Below, in pieces: positions 34,137-42,361 of a stretch of DNA of 55,172 bases; within the stretch, counting starts at the first letter, position 1, and each line of letters opens with the position of its first letter. The stretch comes from an uncultured Corynebacterium sp. (GTDB lineage: Bacteria; Actinomycetota; Actinomycetes; Mycobacteriales; Mycobacteriaceae). The notes below the pieces were generated by a model. It did not search any database. It was not told the DNA's origin and saw nothing but the letters and a program-made list of their open reading frames with translations. Location: NCBI GenBank assembly GCA_946220775.1, contig CAMIFC010000011.1, positions 1 to 55,172 on the forward strand, given 5' to 3'. The position numbers were made by a program, and so were the translations under genes.

Positions 34137-37004
34137 CTATTGCGCTGGATATTGCTGGCCTTCCTGGCTCGGCACGTGCTCCTGCAATTCACGGCCTTCT
34201 TCGTGCGCCGACATCCGGGCACTCTCCACAAACTGTTCACGCTGCACCGCTCGGCGACGGTCTTCCTGCATCTTCTTTAACCGGTCAACCCACCCTTGCC
34301 AGGTATGGGTGCGGCGCAGGGTGGCGTCCACATAGTTAGGACGCAAAATCCGCGCACTACGCCATTCAATAACCGTCGAGCTGAGCAGCATGGCCACGGT
34401 GGCTGCCAGCGGATTCAGCACACCCAGGACCGCCAAGACCACCGCGATGGCGTTATAACCCCAGGACAACCACATATTCCAGTCCACGGTGTTGCGAACG
34501 TGGCGCACAAAGTTGATCAGCTGCGGGATCGCCAGGACGTCATCCCGGATCAGCACCACATCCGCGTTCATGGCATCCACCCGATCGGCGTCACCCATGA
34601 GAATGCCGATATCGGCCACGCGCATGGCGGCGAGGCTATCGCGATCCCCAACCATCGCCAAGCGGTGCCCGCGCGCGTGCACACCGCGAACGGTCTGCAC
34701 CTTGCGGCTCGGAACGATGCCCGCCAGCACCGTAGACACACCGATGGAGTCCGCCAAACGGCGAGCAATCGGATAGGTATCGCGGGACATCATAAAGGTC
34801 TCGACGTTCAAGTCCTCCAGCTGGGTGATAGCCTCAGCGGCGTCATCCTTGAAGGAATCCGCGACGTTAATGACACCGCGGTCCTTGCCGCGCCAGGACA
34901 CGATGATGGGGCTACCGCCCGACAAGGCGATGGAGGCCAGGTGCGGATCCCGCAGCTCGCCCAAGTCCCGTGGCCGCCACACGCGGGCGGTCACGCGGCG
35001 CAGGTGTTCGTCATCCACCAAGTCGCCACCGACCGGCAGCTCGTGCCGATCCCGGCGGACGACATCCGCGTACTCCTTGCCCTTCGGCGGCACCGGAATA
35101 TCGATCGTGCCGGAAAAGGTGCCGTTGGGCGTGATGGTGACCTCGCCGGCTTCCAGCCACGGCGGGATCGTGTCGAAGCCGGAATTCGCATCGCGGGCCT
35201 CGCGGTTGGCGCGAATGATCGCGCGGGACACGGCGTGCTCGGATTCCATCATGAGGGTGGCGGCCACTCGCAACACAAGCTCTGGGTTTTCCCCGCGCGC
35301 GGCGGCCACACCCACCACGTTCATCGGTAGGCGAGTCAGCGTCCCCAAGCGGTTGAAGACGATCGAGTCGACCTCCGCGAGCTTGTGGATCGCCGCCGTG
35401 TTCTTCAGCAATGTGCCGTGGGTTGCCGCACGAGCCAGACTCAATCGCAGCGCCAACGGTGCGGACAGCGCCAGCGCCACGGGCGCCACAGCCACCAAGA
35501 CAGACAAGCTCGTGGCCACTGCGGCGTCCAAGGAACCAGAGAAGATCAGCCACGCGAAGAAGTTCACGAGTGCGATTCCAAATGCCCAGGGGACCAGCAG
35601 GCTCGCCGAGCGATTGGCCAGTTGAGCGATGCGGTTTTCGTCCTGTGCTGCGGAGTGGAACCACCGGGAAATCGCGGACAGTCGGGTGTGCGAACCGGTC
35701 GCGTGGGCGCGGACCTTCAGCGCCTGGCCTTCGTTCCTGGCACCGGCGTAGATCCTGTCGCCCACGGCCAGCTCCGCCTTGCGGTGGATGCCGCCGACGG
35801 GCCCCAGGTCCACCATCGACTTGCCGCTGATGATCTCGCCATCAATCGGGAGGGTGAGACCTTCGGGGATCAGCACGTCATCGCCCTTGCGGATTTCCGC
35901 CGTGGAGATGGTCTTCTTCACCGGCTTGCCCTGGCGGTCCCGCCGGATCACTGTCACTTCGCGGGCCGTGGGCAGGCGCAGGACGGACAGAATGGACTTG
36001 CTACGCCGCTGGTTTTGACGTGTCAGCAGGCGGCCGAATAGCAGCAAGATCGTCACGCCACAGGCGACGTCGAAGAACAGCGCGCCTTCAAAACTTGGGT
36101 CGGACCACGTGCCCGCCAACCAGATCAGATGGCTTCGCCACGTTCGGTCGCTGGCGCTGGTGGTGATCAGCGAAATGACGGAAAAGCCGTAGGCCAGCAG
36201 AATCGCCAAACTGCTCGCACCATCCAGTGCGGACATGCTGCGGCGCACACCGGCGACCATCGCGCGGTGGAATGGCCACGCACCCCAGAACACGACAATC
36301 GTGGATAATCCCAGGCAGACCCACTGCCACCAGTCGAATTGCAGCGAATTAAACGCCTGCAGCGCCACGACCGGCAGACCAAAAATCGCGGAGATAATCA
36401 GACGACGCTTCGTGATCAGTTCCTTCGCGGTGTGCAACACCGCATCGGACTTCTCTTCCCGCCTACGCCGCGCACCGACTCCCTTCTTGCGCAGCTCGGC
36501 AGCAAGGATCGCACGCTCGCGGGAGGCTTTTTGGCGACGCCGCCGCCGCGGATCCATCGAGTCATATCGACTCGCCCGTCGCCGCAGCGAAGAGGCCGTC
36601 AGATGCCCTCGAACACCAAGATCGTCCAGCGTCCGTTGCACCACAGACGGCCCGACATTATCCATCGCGGAAATCCAGGCCATCCCCGTGGAGTACACGA
36701 CCACCGCTTCGATGCCATCGATCGCATTGAGTTCGTGTTCCAACGTCGTCGCTTCCGCCGCCGATTCGAGGTTATCCAGGTGGAAGGCGAAGGACGTCAG
36801 CCCTTCCGGCAGCAACGAATGCCGATCCCCATCTTCATCGGTCTCCCCGCTCAGTCCCGCTTCTAGCGCCGCGGCGCGTGCTGCTTTGATTGAGTTTTCA
36901 ACGGACTCAATGGAGACGTCCTTCACCGGCGTTGGGCTCAGTGGAAGTCCGGGAACTTGCGTTGCGGATTTTCGTTGTTGGGCGTTAGGGCGCCGACCCA
37001 TCAC
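34137..37004 (-). CDS. Degenerate P-type ATPase-like membrane protein
   Basis: 955 residues with the architecture of a heavy-metal P1B ATPase: HMA-like N-domain without its CxxC (about 68-130), a basic linker, about eight membrane segments, and actuator and P/N domains. Each catalytic motif is altered. DKTGT is NRLGT at 551-555 (phosphorylated Asp is Asn). The metal-site CPx is Ala507-Pro-Val. The TGES glutamate is Lys395 (SGKS). GDGxND is GDRDS at 786-790. SEHP is SEHA at 588-591. It therefore cannot use the normal cycle, yet the frame is intact. GTG 37004 or ATG 37001 overlaps the preceding stop. It belongs to a three-gene membrane-protein set between hemB and hemL. Function unknown. Confidence 0.85.
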   Translation of the reverse strand: MMGRRPNAQQRKSATQVPGLPLSPTPVKDVSIESVENSIKAARAAALEAGLSGETDEDGDRHSLLPEGLTSFAFHLDNLESAAEATTLEHELNAIDGIEAVVVYSTGMAWISAMDNVGPSVVQRTLDDLGVRGHLTASSLRRRASRYDSMDPRRRRRQKASRERAILAAELRKKGVGARRRREEKSDAVLHTAKELITKRRLIISAIFGLPVVALQAFNSLQFDWWQWVCLGLSTIVVFWGAWPFHRAMVAGVRRSMSALDGASSLAILLAYGFSVISLITTSASDRTWRSHLIWLAGTWSDPSFEGALFFDVACGVTILLLFGRLLTRQNQRRSKSILSVLRLPTAREVTVIRRDRQGKPVKKTISTAEIRKGDDVLIPEGLTLPIDGEIISGKSMVDLGPVGGIHRKAELAVGDRIYAGARNEGQALKVRAHATGSHTRLSAISRWFHSAAQDENRIAQLANRSASLLVPWAFGIALVNFFAWLIFSGSLDAAVATSLSVLVAVAPVALALSAPLALRLSLARAATHGTLLKNTAAIHKLAEVDSIVFNRLGTLTRLPMNVVGVAAARGENPELVLRVAATLMMESEHAVSRAIIRANREARDANSGFDTIPPWLEAGEVTITPNGTFSGTIDIPVPPKGKEYADVVRRDRHELPVGGDLVDDEHLRRVTARVWRPRDLGELRDPHLASIALSGGSPIIVSWRGKDRGVINVADSFKDDAAEAITQLEDLNVETFMMSRDTYPIARRLADSIGVSTVLAGIVPSRKVQTVRGVHARGHRLAMVGDRDSLAAMRVADIGILMGDADRVDAMNADVVLIRDDVLAIPQLINFVRHVRNTVDWNMWLSWGYNAIAVVLAVLGVLNPLAATVAMLLSSTVIEWRSARILRPNYVDATLRRTHTWQGWVDRLKKMQEDRRRAVQREQFVESARMSAHEEGRELQEHVPSQEGQQYPAQ

Positions 37005-37519
37005 TTACTCCCTTGCGCAGAATCTGCGGCGCCAGCGGTGGCGTCAAAAAAAGAATTAGAAGCCGGACGATACGCCAACAACAGCGCAATGGCCAGCCCC
37101 AACGCCAACAGCGCCTGGCCAGGGCCCGTGAACTGCATGACCCACCCGGCGAGCAGGAAGAAGATCGCCAAACCGCTGGCGATCATGAGGAACTTCCGCG
37201 CCCGCGCGTTGCCCTTGAGCAATTGTGGGCTGAGCGCCCCGATGATCACGCCGAGAATGATGTTGATCCCCGCCATGATGCGCACGTTGCGAACGACGAA
37301 AGCCATGTATTCGGCTTCTTCTGCGCTTTCGGCGGCCCGGTCCCACTTGAGGGTCAGCATGACCACGCCAAACACGACCATCGCCACCCCCACCAGCAGC
37401 GTAATCACCATCGCTGCCGTGATGACACCGGGGCGGGGCTCGCCAGGTCGCCACTGCCGCACAGTACGATTCAGATCATCATCGCGTGGCGGCTGAGCGG
37501 CTGAGTACAAATTAGGCAT
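37001..37519 (-). CDS. Membrane protein, four segments
   Basis: 172 residues with four hydrophobic segments (about 31-57, 83-105, 113-133, 138-155) and a short polar N-terminus. I do not recognise a named family. It overlaps the preceding membrane-protein gene by eight bases and the pseudo-ATPase by up to four, indicating coupled translation. Position between hemB and hemL makes a link to tetrapyrrole or metal handling plausible but unproven. The dispersed-motif variant at 37040 encodes FFDATAG near the C-terminus. Confidence 0.78.
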   Translation of the reverse strand: MPNLYSAAQPPRDDDLNRTVRQWRPGEPRPGVITAAMVITLLVGVAMVVFGVVMLTLKWDRAAESAEEAEYMAFVVRNVRIMAGINIILGVIIGALSPQLLKGNARARKFLMIASGLAIFFLLAGWVMQFTGPGQALLALGLAIALLLAYRPASNSFFDATAGAADSAQGSK

Positions 37520-38375
37520 CGGTGTTCTTCCCGGACTTATCAGAAGGCTTGTCGTTATCCTTCGATTTCTTTTTCGCTTTGGACTTCTCGTTCTTCTTGC
37601 GGAAGTCTTCGACGGCGGAAATGTATTTTTCCACCACCTCCTGGCTCGGAATGCCCAACCACTTCGCGTTATCCGGGCGGGACATGAACCACATGCCCAG
37701 CGCGGCGGACACTCCCGACAGGATGACGATTGCGCCCAATAGTAGGACAAACCCAACCGCCATGGTTGACGGTCCGCTGGAGAACGCCAGCACCACCGCC
37801 GTGAGCATCAGGTACACCGAGCCCACGTTGAGGAACATGCGCGAATACACCGCACCGCGAGCAGCGCGATAAGCCAGCCAGCCGCAGATTCCCGCGGCCG
37901 CCATCATCCAGAACATGCTGGTCGCATTCACTGCAACGACCATCGTCTCTAGCGACACGGCGTCCTTCACATCAGTGAGGAACTCCGGCTGCTCTTCCCG
38001 CAACTGTGTGACCGTCCGACGTAAATCGCGGTCATCAACCAGGTTCGCAATAAACTGCACGAAGGCATACAGGCACTGCAGAGCAGCCGCCGCCAACCAG
38101 GCTTGGAAGCCCAGGCGAACATTTTCCGGCGCACCATCCAAGTCCGGCGCGAGGCCGTCTTCTCGACCAACCTTTGGGGGCTGCGGGTAGTCCTCATCTC
38201 CCCCACCGCCGCCGCGACCGGTTGGGGTTCCGCCAGCGCCATCAGCGCCGGAGTTTTCCCACCGACGGCCGGGCGTCCCAGGAGCATGGTGGCCCCTGGG
38301 GTAGCCCGGAACATGCTGGGACGGTTTTTCGTCGCCAGATTGCTGTGGTGCCTGCGGAGGATTCGAGTTGGTCAT
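37512..38375 (-). CDS. Membrane protein with disordered N-terminus and Lys-rich tail
   Basis: 287 residues: Pro/Gly-rich disordered first 80 residues, four hydrophobic segments (about 88-112, 145-168, 175-200, 202-228), then a conserved-looking SRPDNAKWLGIPSQEVVEKYI and a very Lys-rich tail (KKKSKDNDKPSDKSGK). ATG at 38375. Follows hemB by 23 bases and overlaps the next gene. Mycobacteria carry an uncharacterised membrane protein after hemB; orthology is a guess. Confidence 0.78.
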   Translation of the reverse strand: MTNSNPPQAPQQSGDEKPSQHVPGYPRGHHAPGTPGRRWENSGADGAGGTPTGRGGGGGDEDYPQPPKVGREDGLAPDLDGAPENVRLGFQAWLAAAALQCLYAFVQFIANLVDDRDLRRTVTQLREEQPEFLTDVKDAVSLETMVVAVNATSMFWMMAAAGICGWLAYRAARGAVYSRMFLNVGSVYLMLTAVVLAFSSGPSTMAVGFVLLLGAIVILSGVSAALGMWFMSRPDNAKWLGIPSQEVVEKYISAVEDFRKKNEKSKAKKKSKDNDKPSDKSGKNTDA

Positions 38376-38398
38376 GACAGTCAAAAAATCAATCGTTG

Positions 38399-39454
38399 TT
38401 AGCCCTGCAGCAGTTGCGCTGCGCGGGTCGCCCAATAGGTCAAAATAATGTCGGCGCCTGCACGCTTGATCCCGGTCAGCGATTCAATAATCGCAGGTTC
38501 CAGGTCAATCCAACCGTTGTGAGCCGCTGCACTAATCATCGCATACTCACCGGACACCTGATAGGCGGCAACAGGCACCGGGGACGCATCCGCAACCTCA
38601 CGCAGCACATCCAGGTACGGCATGGCTGGTTTCACCATCACCATGTCCGCGCCTTCCTCAATGTCCAGCTGCGTTTCCAGCAGGGATTCCCGGCGGTTGC
38701 GGGGGTCCTGCTGATAAGTGCGGCGGTCGCCGGTCAGGCTGGAGCCCACGGCCTCGCGGAATGGGCCGTAGAACGCGGAGGCGTACTTCGCGGAATAAGC
38801 CATAATGCCGACATCCTGGTGACCAGCAGCATCCAGCGCGGTGCGGATGACCTCCACCTGACCGTCCATCATTCCGGACGGGCTGACCAGGTGCGCTCCC
38901 GCATCCGCCTGCGCGACGGCCATCTTCGCGTACAGTTCCAGCGTCGCGTCATTATCGACGATCTGCTGGCCGTGGTAATCCGTCCCCTGCACGCCGCAGT
39001 GACCGTGATCAGTGAACTCATCCAGGCAGGTATCCGCCATGACCAGGATGTCGTTGCCGAACCGTTCCCGCACCGCACGCAGGTTACGATTCAGGATTCC
39101 TTCGGACGCCAGCCCGGCCGAGCCAGTGGCGTCCTTATCAGAGTCAAGGGGGACGCCGAACAAGTCAACGGCGCCCACGCCCGCTTCCGCGGCCTCTTCG
39201 ACGGCGCGGAGCAGGGAATCCGTGGTGTGCTGAACCACGCCGGGCAGGGAGCTGATCGGCTTTTCTTCCGACAGCCCGTCCGCGACAAACATCGGCAGGC
39301 AGAACTGGTTTGGGTTCAGCTCCACCTCCGCGGTGAAGTTACGCATAACCGGGGAGGTTCGCAGCCGACGCGGGCGGCGATGTGGCAGGGACAGGCCTGC
39401 CGACGAGTTCAAAGGAGCATCTTCAGTGGCACGTTGAGCTGGCGATTCAGACAT
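38399..39454 (-). CDS. hemB: HemB, delta-aminolevulinic acid dehydratase
   Basis: 351-residue porphobilinogen synthase. Schiff-base lysines lie in MAYSAKYASAFYGPFREA and MVMVKPAMPYLD. The active-site metal segment reads TCLDEFTDHGHC: two of the three zinc cysteines are kept and the middle one is Asp, so metal use may differ from the E. coli enzyme. The N-terminal 25 residues are an extra polar tail. ATG 39454 is 29 bases after the hemD stop. Confidence 0.96.
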   Translation of the reverse strand: MSESPAQRATEDAPLNSSAGLSLPHRRPRRLRTSPVMRNFTAEVELNPNQFCLPMFVADGLSEEKPISSLPGVVQHTTDSLLRAVEEAAEAGVGAVDLFGVPLDSDKDATGSAGLASEGILNRNLRAVRERFGNDILVMADTCLDEFTDHGHCGVQGTDYHGQQIVDNDATLELYAKMAVAQADAGAHLVSPSGMMDGQVEVIRTALDAAGHQDVGIMAYSAKYASAFYGPFREAVGSSLTGDRRTYQQDPRNRRESLLETQLDIEEGADMVMVKPAMPYLDVLREVADASPVPVAAYQVSGEYAMISAAAHNGWIDLEPAIIESLTGIKRAGADIILTYWATRAAQLLQG

Positions 39455-39483
39455 AGTCCCCGATCGTACTAGCGATGTCGCTG

Positions 39484-41235
39484 CTACTTCGCGTCGGTCT
39501 TGGTCGCGGCGGTCTTCCGGCGACGACGGCGGCGCTTCCGCGGTGGCGGCAGCTGGCCTTTCGCGCGCAGATCGGCCACGTGATCGGCCAAAGCGTCCAC
39601 AAGTTCTGGCACCCCGGCGACCTCTGGCATCACATCGACCCGGAGGCCATGCTCGCGGGCGGTCTGGGCGGCCATCGGCCCGATGCAGGCGATGATCGTG
39701 CGGGTGTGCGGTTTACCGGCAATGCCCACGAGGTTCTTCACCGTCGAGGAGGACGTGAAGCACACCGCGTCGAAGCCACCGGACTTGATCATGTCGCGGA
39801 TCTCCGGGCTTGGCGAGGCGGCACGCACGGTGCGGTAGGCCACCACATCGTCAACCTCCCAGCCCAGCTCGATCAGGCCCTTGACCAGGACTTCCGTGGC
39901 GATATCGGCGCGTGGCAGCAGCACGCGGTCCACCAAGTCGAGGTCGGGGTCGCGGGCCGGGAACACGTCCACGATGCCGGACGCATTGCGGGCGTCATCC
40001 TTCGGCAGCAGCTCCGGGGTGATACCCAGGTCGCGAACGGCCTGGGCCGTCTTCGGGCCCACCGCCGCCACTCGCACGCCAGCCAGCGCGCGGGTATCCA
40101 AGCCGAATTCCTTCAGCTTCTCCCACGTCGCCTTCACCGCGTTCACGGAGGTGAACACGATCCAGTGATAGTGGCCATCAACCAAGTTCTTGATCGCGCG
40201 TTCCATCTGCGCTGGGGTGCGCGGTGGTTCCACGGAGATCGTCGGCACTTCCATCGGGATCGCGCCGTGGCCTGCCAGCCTCGCGCTCATGGGCGCGGCC
40301 TGTGCCTTCGCGCGTGGCACCAGGACGGTCCAGCCGTACAGCGAGCGGTTCTCCCACCAGGAGTACTTGCTGCGATTCGCCGCCTGGCTACCGATGGTGA
40401 CCAGCAGTTCGTCTGGCAGCTCGCCCTGCTTCGCCGCTGGTCCGGAGGCCGCGGCGATGGACTTCAGCGTGTCCAAGGTGACGTCATAGCTACGCTGCTT
40501 GCGCGTCGTGCCGTGCAGCGTGACGGTCGCGGGCGTAGTGCCCGGTATGTCGCGGGCCTTGAGCTCCTGGGCGATCTTCGCGAGGTCAGTCGGCGCGGCA
40601 GTCAGAATCAGCGGGAATCCCGCGGACGCCAACTGGTCCCAGTCAGCACCACCGCGCACGTCAGCTTCCGCGTAATCGGAGCCAACTCCAATCCCGGTAA
40701 ACGCTGGAACCGCCACCGAGCCTGTCATGCCCGGAACCACCTGGAAGTCCACCCCAAGTTTGGCGACTTCTTGCAGTTCCATCATCACGGACTGGTTAGA
40801 TAGCGGATTACCGGCGACCAGCCGGATGGCGTCCTTACCTTCCCGAACGATATCGGCGAGCTCAGCGGCGACCTCTGGGGCAGAGACCTGATGCGCGCAC
40901 GGTTCATCCTCGCTGACGAACGGCGCGGCCAGCGTAATCTCCGCGGCTGTTGGGGGCGCCGGGCGGGGTGGTTTGCGACGAGCACCGGCTTCCTTCGCGG
41001 CGACGACCATGGCTTCCCACTCGGCCTCGGCCGCGTCGATCTTGTGCTGCGGCACCGGCACCTTCGCGCCAACGAGGGCACGCACGCCCTCCAGCACCGC
41101 CGGATCGACCCAAGCATGGGCGGTGTTCTCCAGGACCTCATGTGCGCGGACCGTCAGTAGGTCCGGGTTGCCGGGGCCGGCACCAACAAACAGGACGCGG
41201 CCTGGCCCCTGTGGGGCTATACCGGGGTTAGTCAT
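39484..41235 (-). CDS. hemD: Fused uroporphyrinogen-III methyltransferase/synthase
   Basis: 583 residues. The N-terminal part is a CobA/CysG-A methyltransferase (VLFVGAGPGNPDLLTVRAHE; VVPGMTGSVAVPAFTGI), giving precorrin-2 for siroheme. The C-terminal part, from about residue 300, is HemD uroporphyrinogen-III synthase (VLVPRAKAQA, IVFTSVNAVKATWEKL, VRVAAVGPKTAQAV, VCFTSSSTVKNLVG). A basic Arg/Lys tail ends the protein. ATG 41235. Middle gene of hemA-hemC-hemD-hemB. Fusion of this kind is usual in actinobacteria. Confidence 0.95.
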   Translation of the reverse strand: MTNPGIAPQGPGRVLFVGAGPGNPDLLTVRAHEVLENTAHAWVDPAVLEGVRALVGAKVPVPQHKIDAAEAEWEAMVVAAKEAGARRKPPRPAPPTAAEITLAAPFVSEDEPCAHQVSAPEVAAELADIVREGKDAIRLVAGNPLSNQSVMMELQEVAKLGVDFQVVPGMTGSVAVPAFTGIGVGSDYAEADVRGGADWDQLASAGFPLILTAAPTDLAKIAQELKARDIPGTTPATVTLHGTTRKQRSYDVTLDTLKSIAAASGPAAKQGELPDELLVTIGSQAANRSKYSWWENRSLYGWTVLVPRAKAQAAPMSARLAGHGAIPMEVPTISVEPPRTPAQMERAIKNLVDGHYHWIVFTSVNAVKATWEKLKEFGLDTRALAGVRVAAVGPKTAQAVRDLGITPELLPKDDARNASGIVDVFPARDPDLDLVDRVLLPRADIATEVLVKGLIELGWEVDDVVAYRTVRAASPSPEIRDMIKSGGFDAVCFTSSSTVKNLVGIAGKPHTRTIIACIGPMAAQTAREHGLRVDVMPEVAGVPELVDALADHVADLRAKGQLPPPRKRRRRRRKTAATKTDAK

Positions 41236-41305
41236 TCTGGGGGCTTTCCATGATTTTTGGGTGAGTAAACAGAAGTGTGTGTCCGCTTGAGACAGGGTTG
41301 TCCGC

Positions 41306-42361
41306 TTAGACCTGGCGCGCTTCGTCAACCAGTTGTGCGGCGCCTGCGTCGAGCAGCTTGCGGCCGATTGCTTCGCCGGCCGCATAGGCAGCGGCATGCC
41401 ATTCGGACGCCACCGGGTCCACGTCTGCCTCGGCTGCCAGGTCGATCTCCACGGTTTCGGTCTCGATGAGTTTCTTCGAGCCGTCGATCGCGAAAACACC
41501 ACCGGTGATGGTGAGCGTGCGCTCGTCATCCGACAGAGTGGAGTACGCCGCGACGGGGGCGGAGCAGCCAGCCTCCAGGGTGCACAGCACAGCGCGCTCC
41601 CCGACCACACGGGCGAATGTTGGCAAGTGGTTCTGATCTGCGACGGAGGCGTAGGCCTCATGGTCATCGGCGCGAACCTCGACGCTCAGTGCGCCCTGGG
41701 CGGGTGCCGGCATGATCAGTGACGGGTCGATGGACTCGGCGGCCTTATCGAGCCAGCCGACGCGTTCCAGACCTGCGCGGGCGAGGATCACTGCGTCCAG
41801 ATCGTCACCAACCCGGCCCATGCGGGTGCCAATATTGCCGCGCAGTGGCAGCAGCTGCAGGTCCGGGCGAACCGCGCGGATCTGCGACACACGGCGTGGC
41901 GCGGACGTGCCGACCTTCGCACCTTCCGGGAGTTCCATGAGGGGCTTGTTATCCACGCTGATCAGCACTTCGCGGTTGTCCACGCGCTCCGGAACGATCG
42001 TGCGGAAACGTGGGTCCGGCGCCGTCGGCAGGTCCTTGTAGGAGTGGACCGCGACATCGCATTCCTTATTATCTAGCGCGATGCGCAGCGTTTCTGTGAA
42101 CACACCCACGCCGACCTTCGCCACCGGGATTTGGGATGCCTGGCTGGCATCGCCTGGAGTGTGAACGATGTGCAGTTCCGCCTGGTAACCAGCATCGATC
42201 ATGCCCGAGCGCACATGGCCGGACTGCGTGGTGGCCAGAGTGGAACCACGCGTGCCGACCAGCAGGGTCCGGCCGTTTCCGGCTTCGCCTGCAGCTGCGG
42301 CATCTACAGCTGCGGTGGCATCAGTGGCCGATGCGGTGGCCGGGGTGTTGTTCTCGGTCAT
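41306..42361 (-). CDS. hemC: HemC, porphobilinogen deaminase
   Basis: 351-residue hydroxymethylbilane synthase. LLVGTRGSTLATTQ, VHSYKDLPTA, GTSAPRRVSQIRA and the cofactor-binding Cys266 in LEAGCSAPVAAY. About 30 Ala-rich residues precede the conserved start. ATG 42361 overlaps the hemA stop (ATGA), so the two are co-translated. Confidence 0.97.
   Translation of the reverse strand: MTENNTPATASATDATAAVDAAAAGEAGNGRTLLVGTRGSTLATTQSGHVRSGMIDAGYQAELHIVHTPGDASQASQIPVAKVGVGVFTETLRIALDNKECDVAVHSYKDLPTAPDPRFRTIVPERVDNREVLISVDNKPLMELPEGAKVGTSAPRRVSQIRAVRPDLQLLPLRGNIGTRMGRVGDDLDAVILARAGLERVGWLDKAAESIDPSLIMPAPAQGALSVEVRADDHEAYASVADQNHLPTFARVVGERAVLCTLEAGCSAPVAAYSTLSDDERTLTITGGVFAIDGSKKLIETETVEIDLAAEADVDPVASEWHAAAYAAGEAIGRKLLDAGAAQLVDEARQV

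Noticed and set aside
39475..40803. Long plus-strand open frame opposite hemD
   Set aside because: Mirrors a clearly conserved minus-strand gene; high GC gives long antisense frames, and its translation has no recognisable domain.
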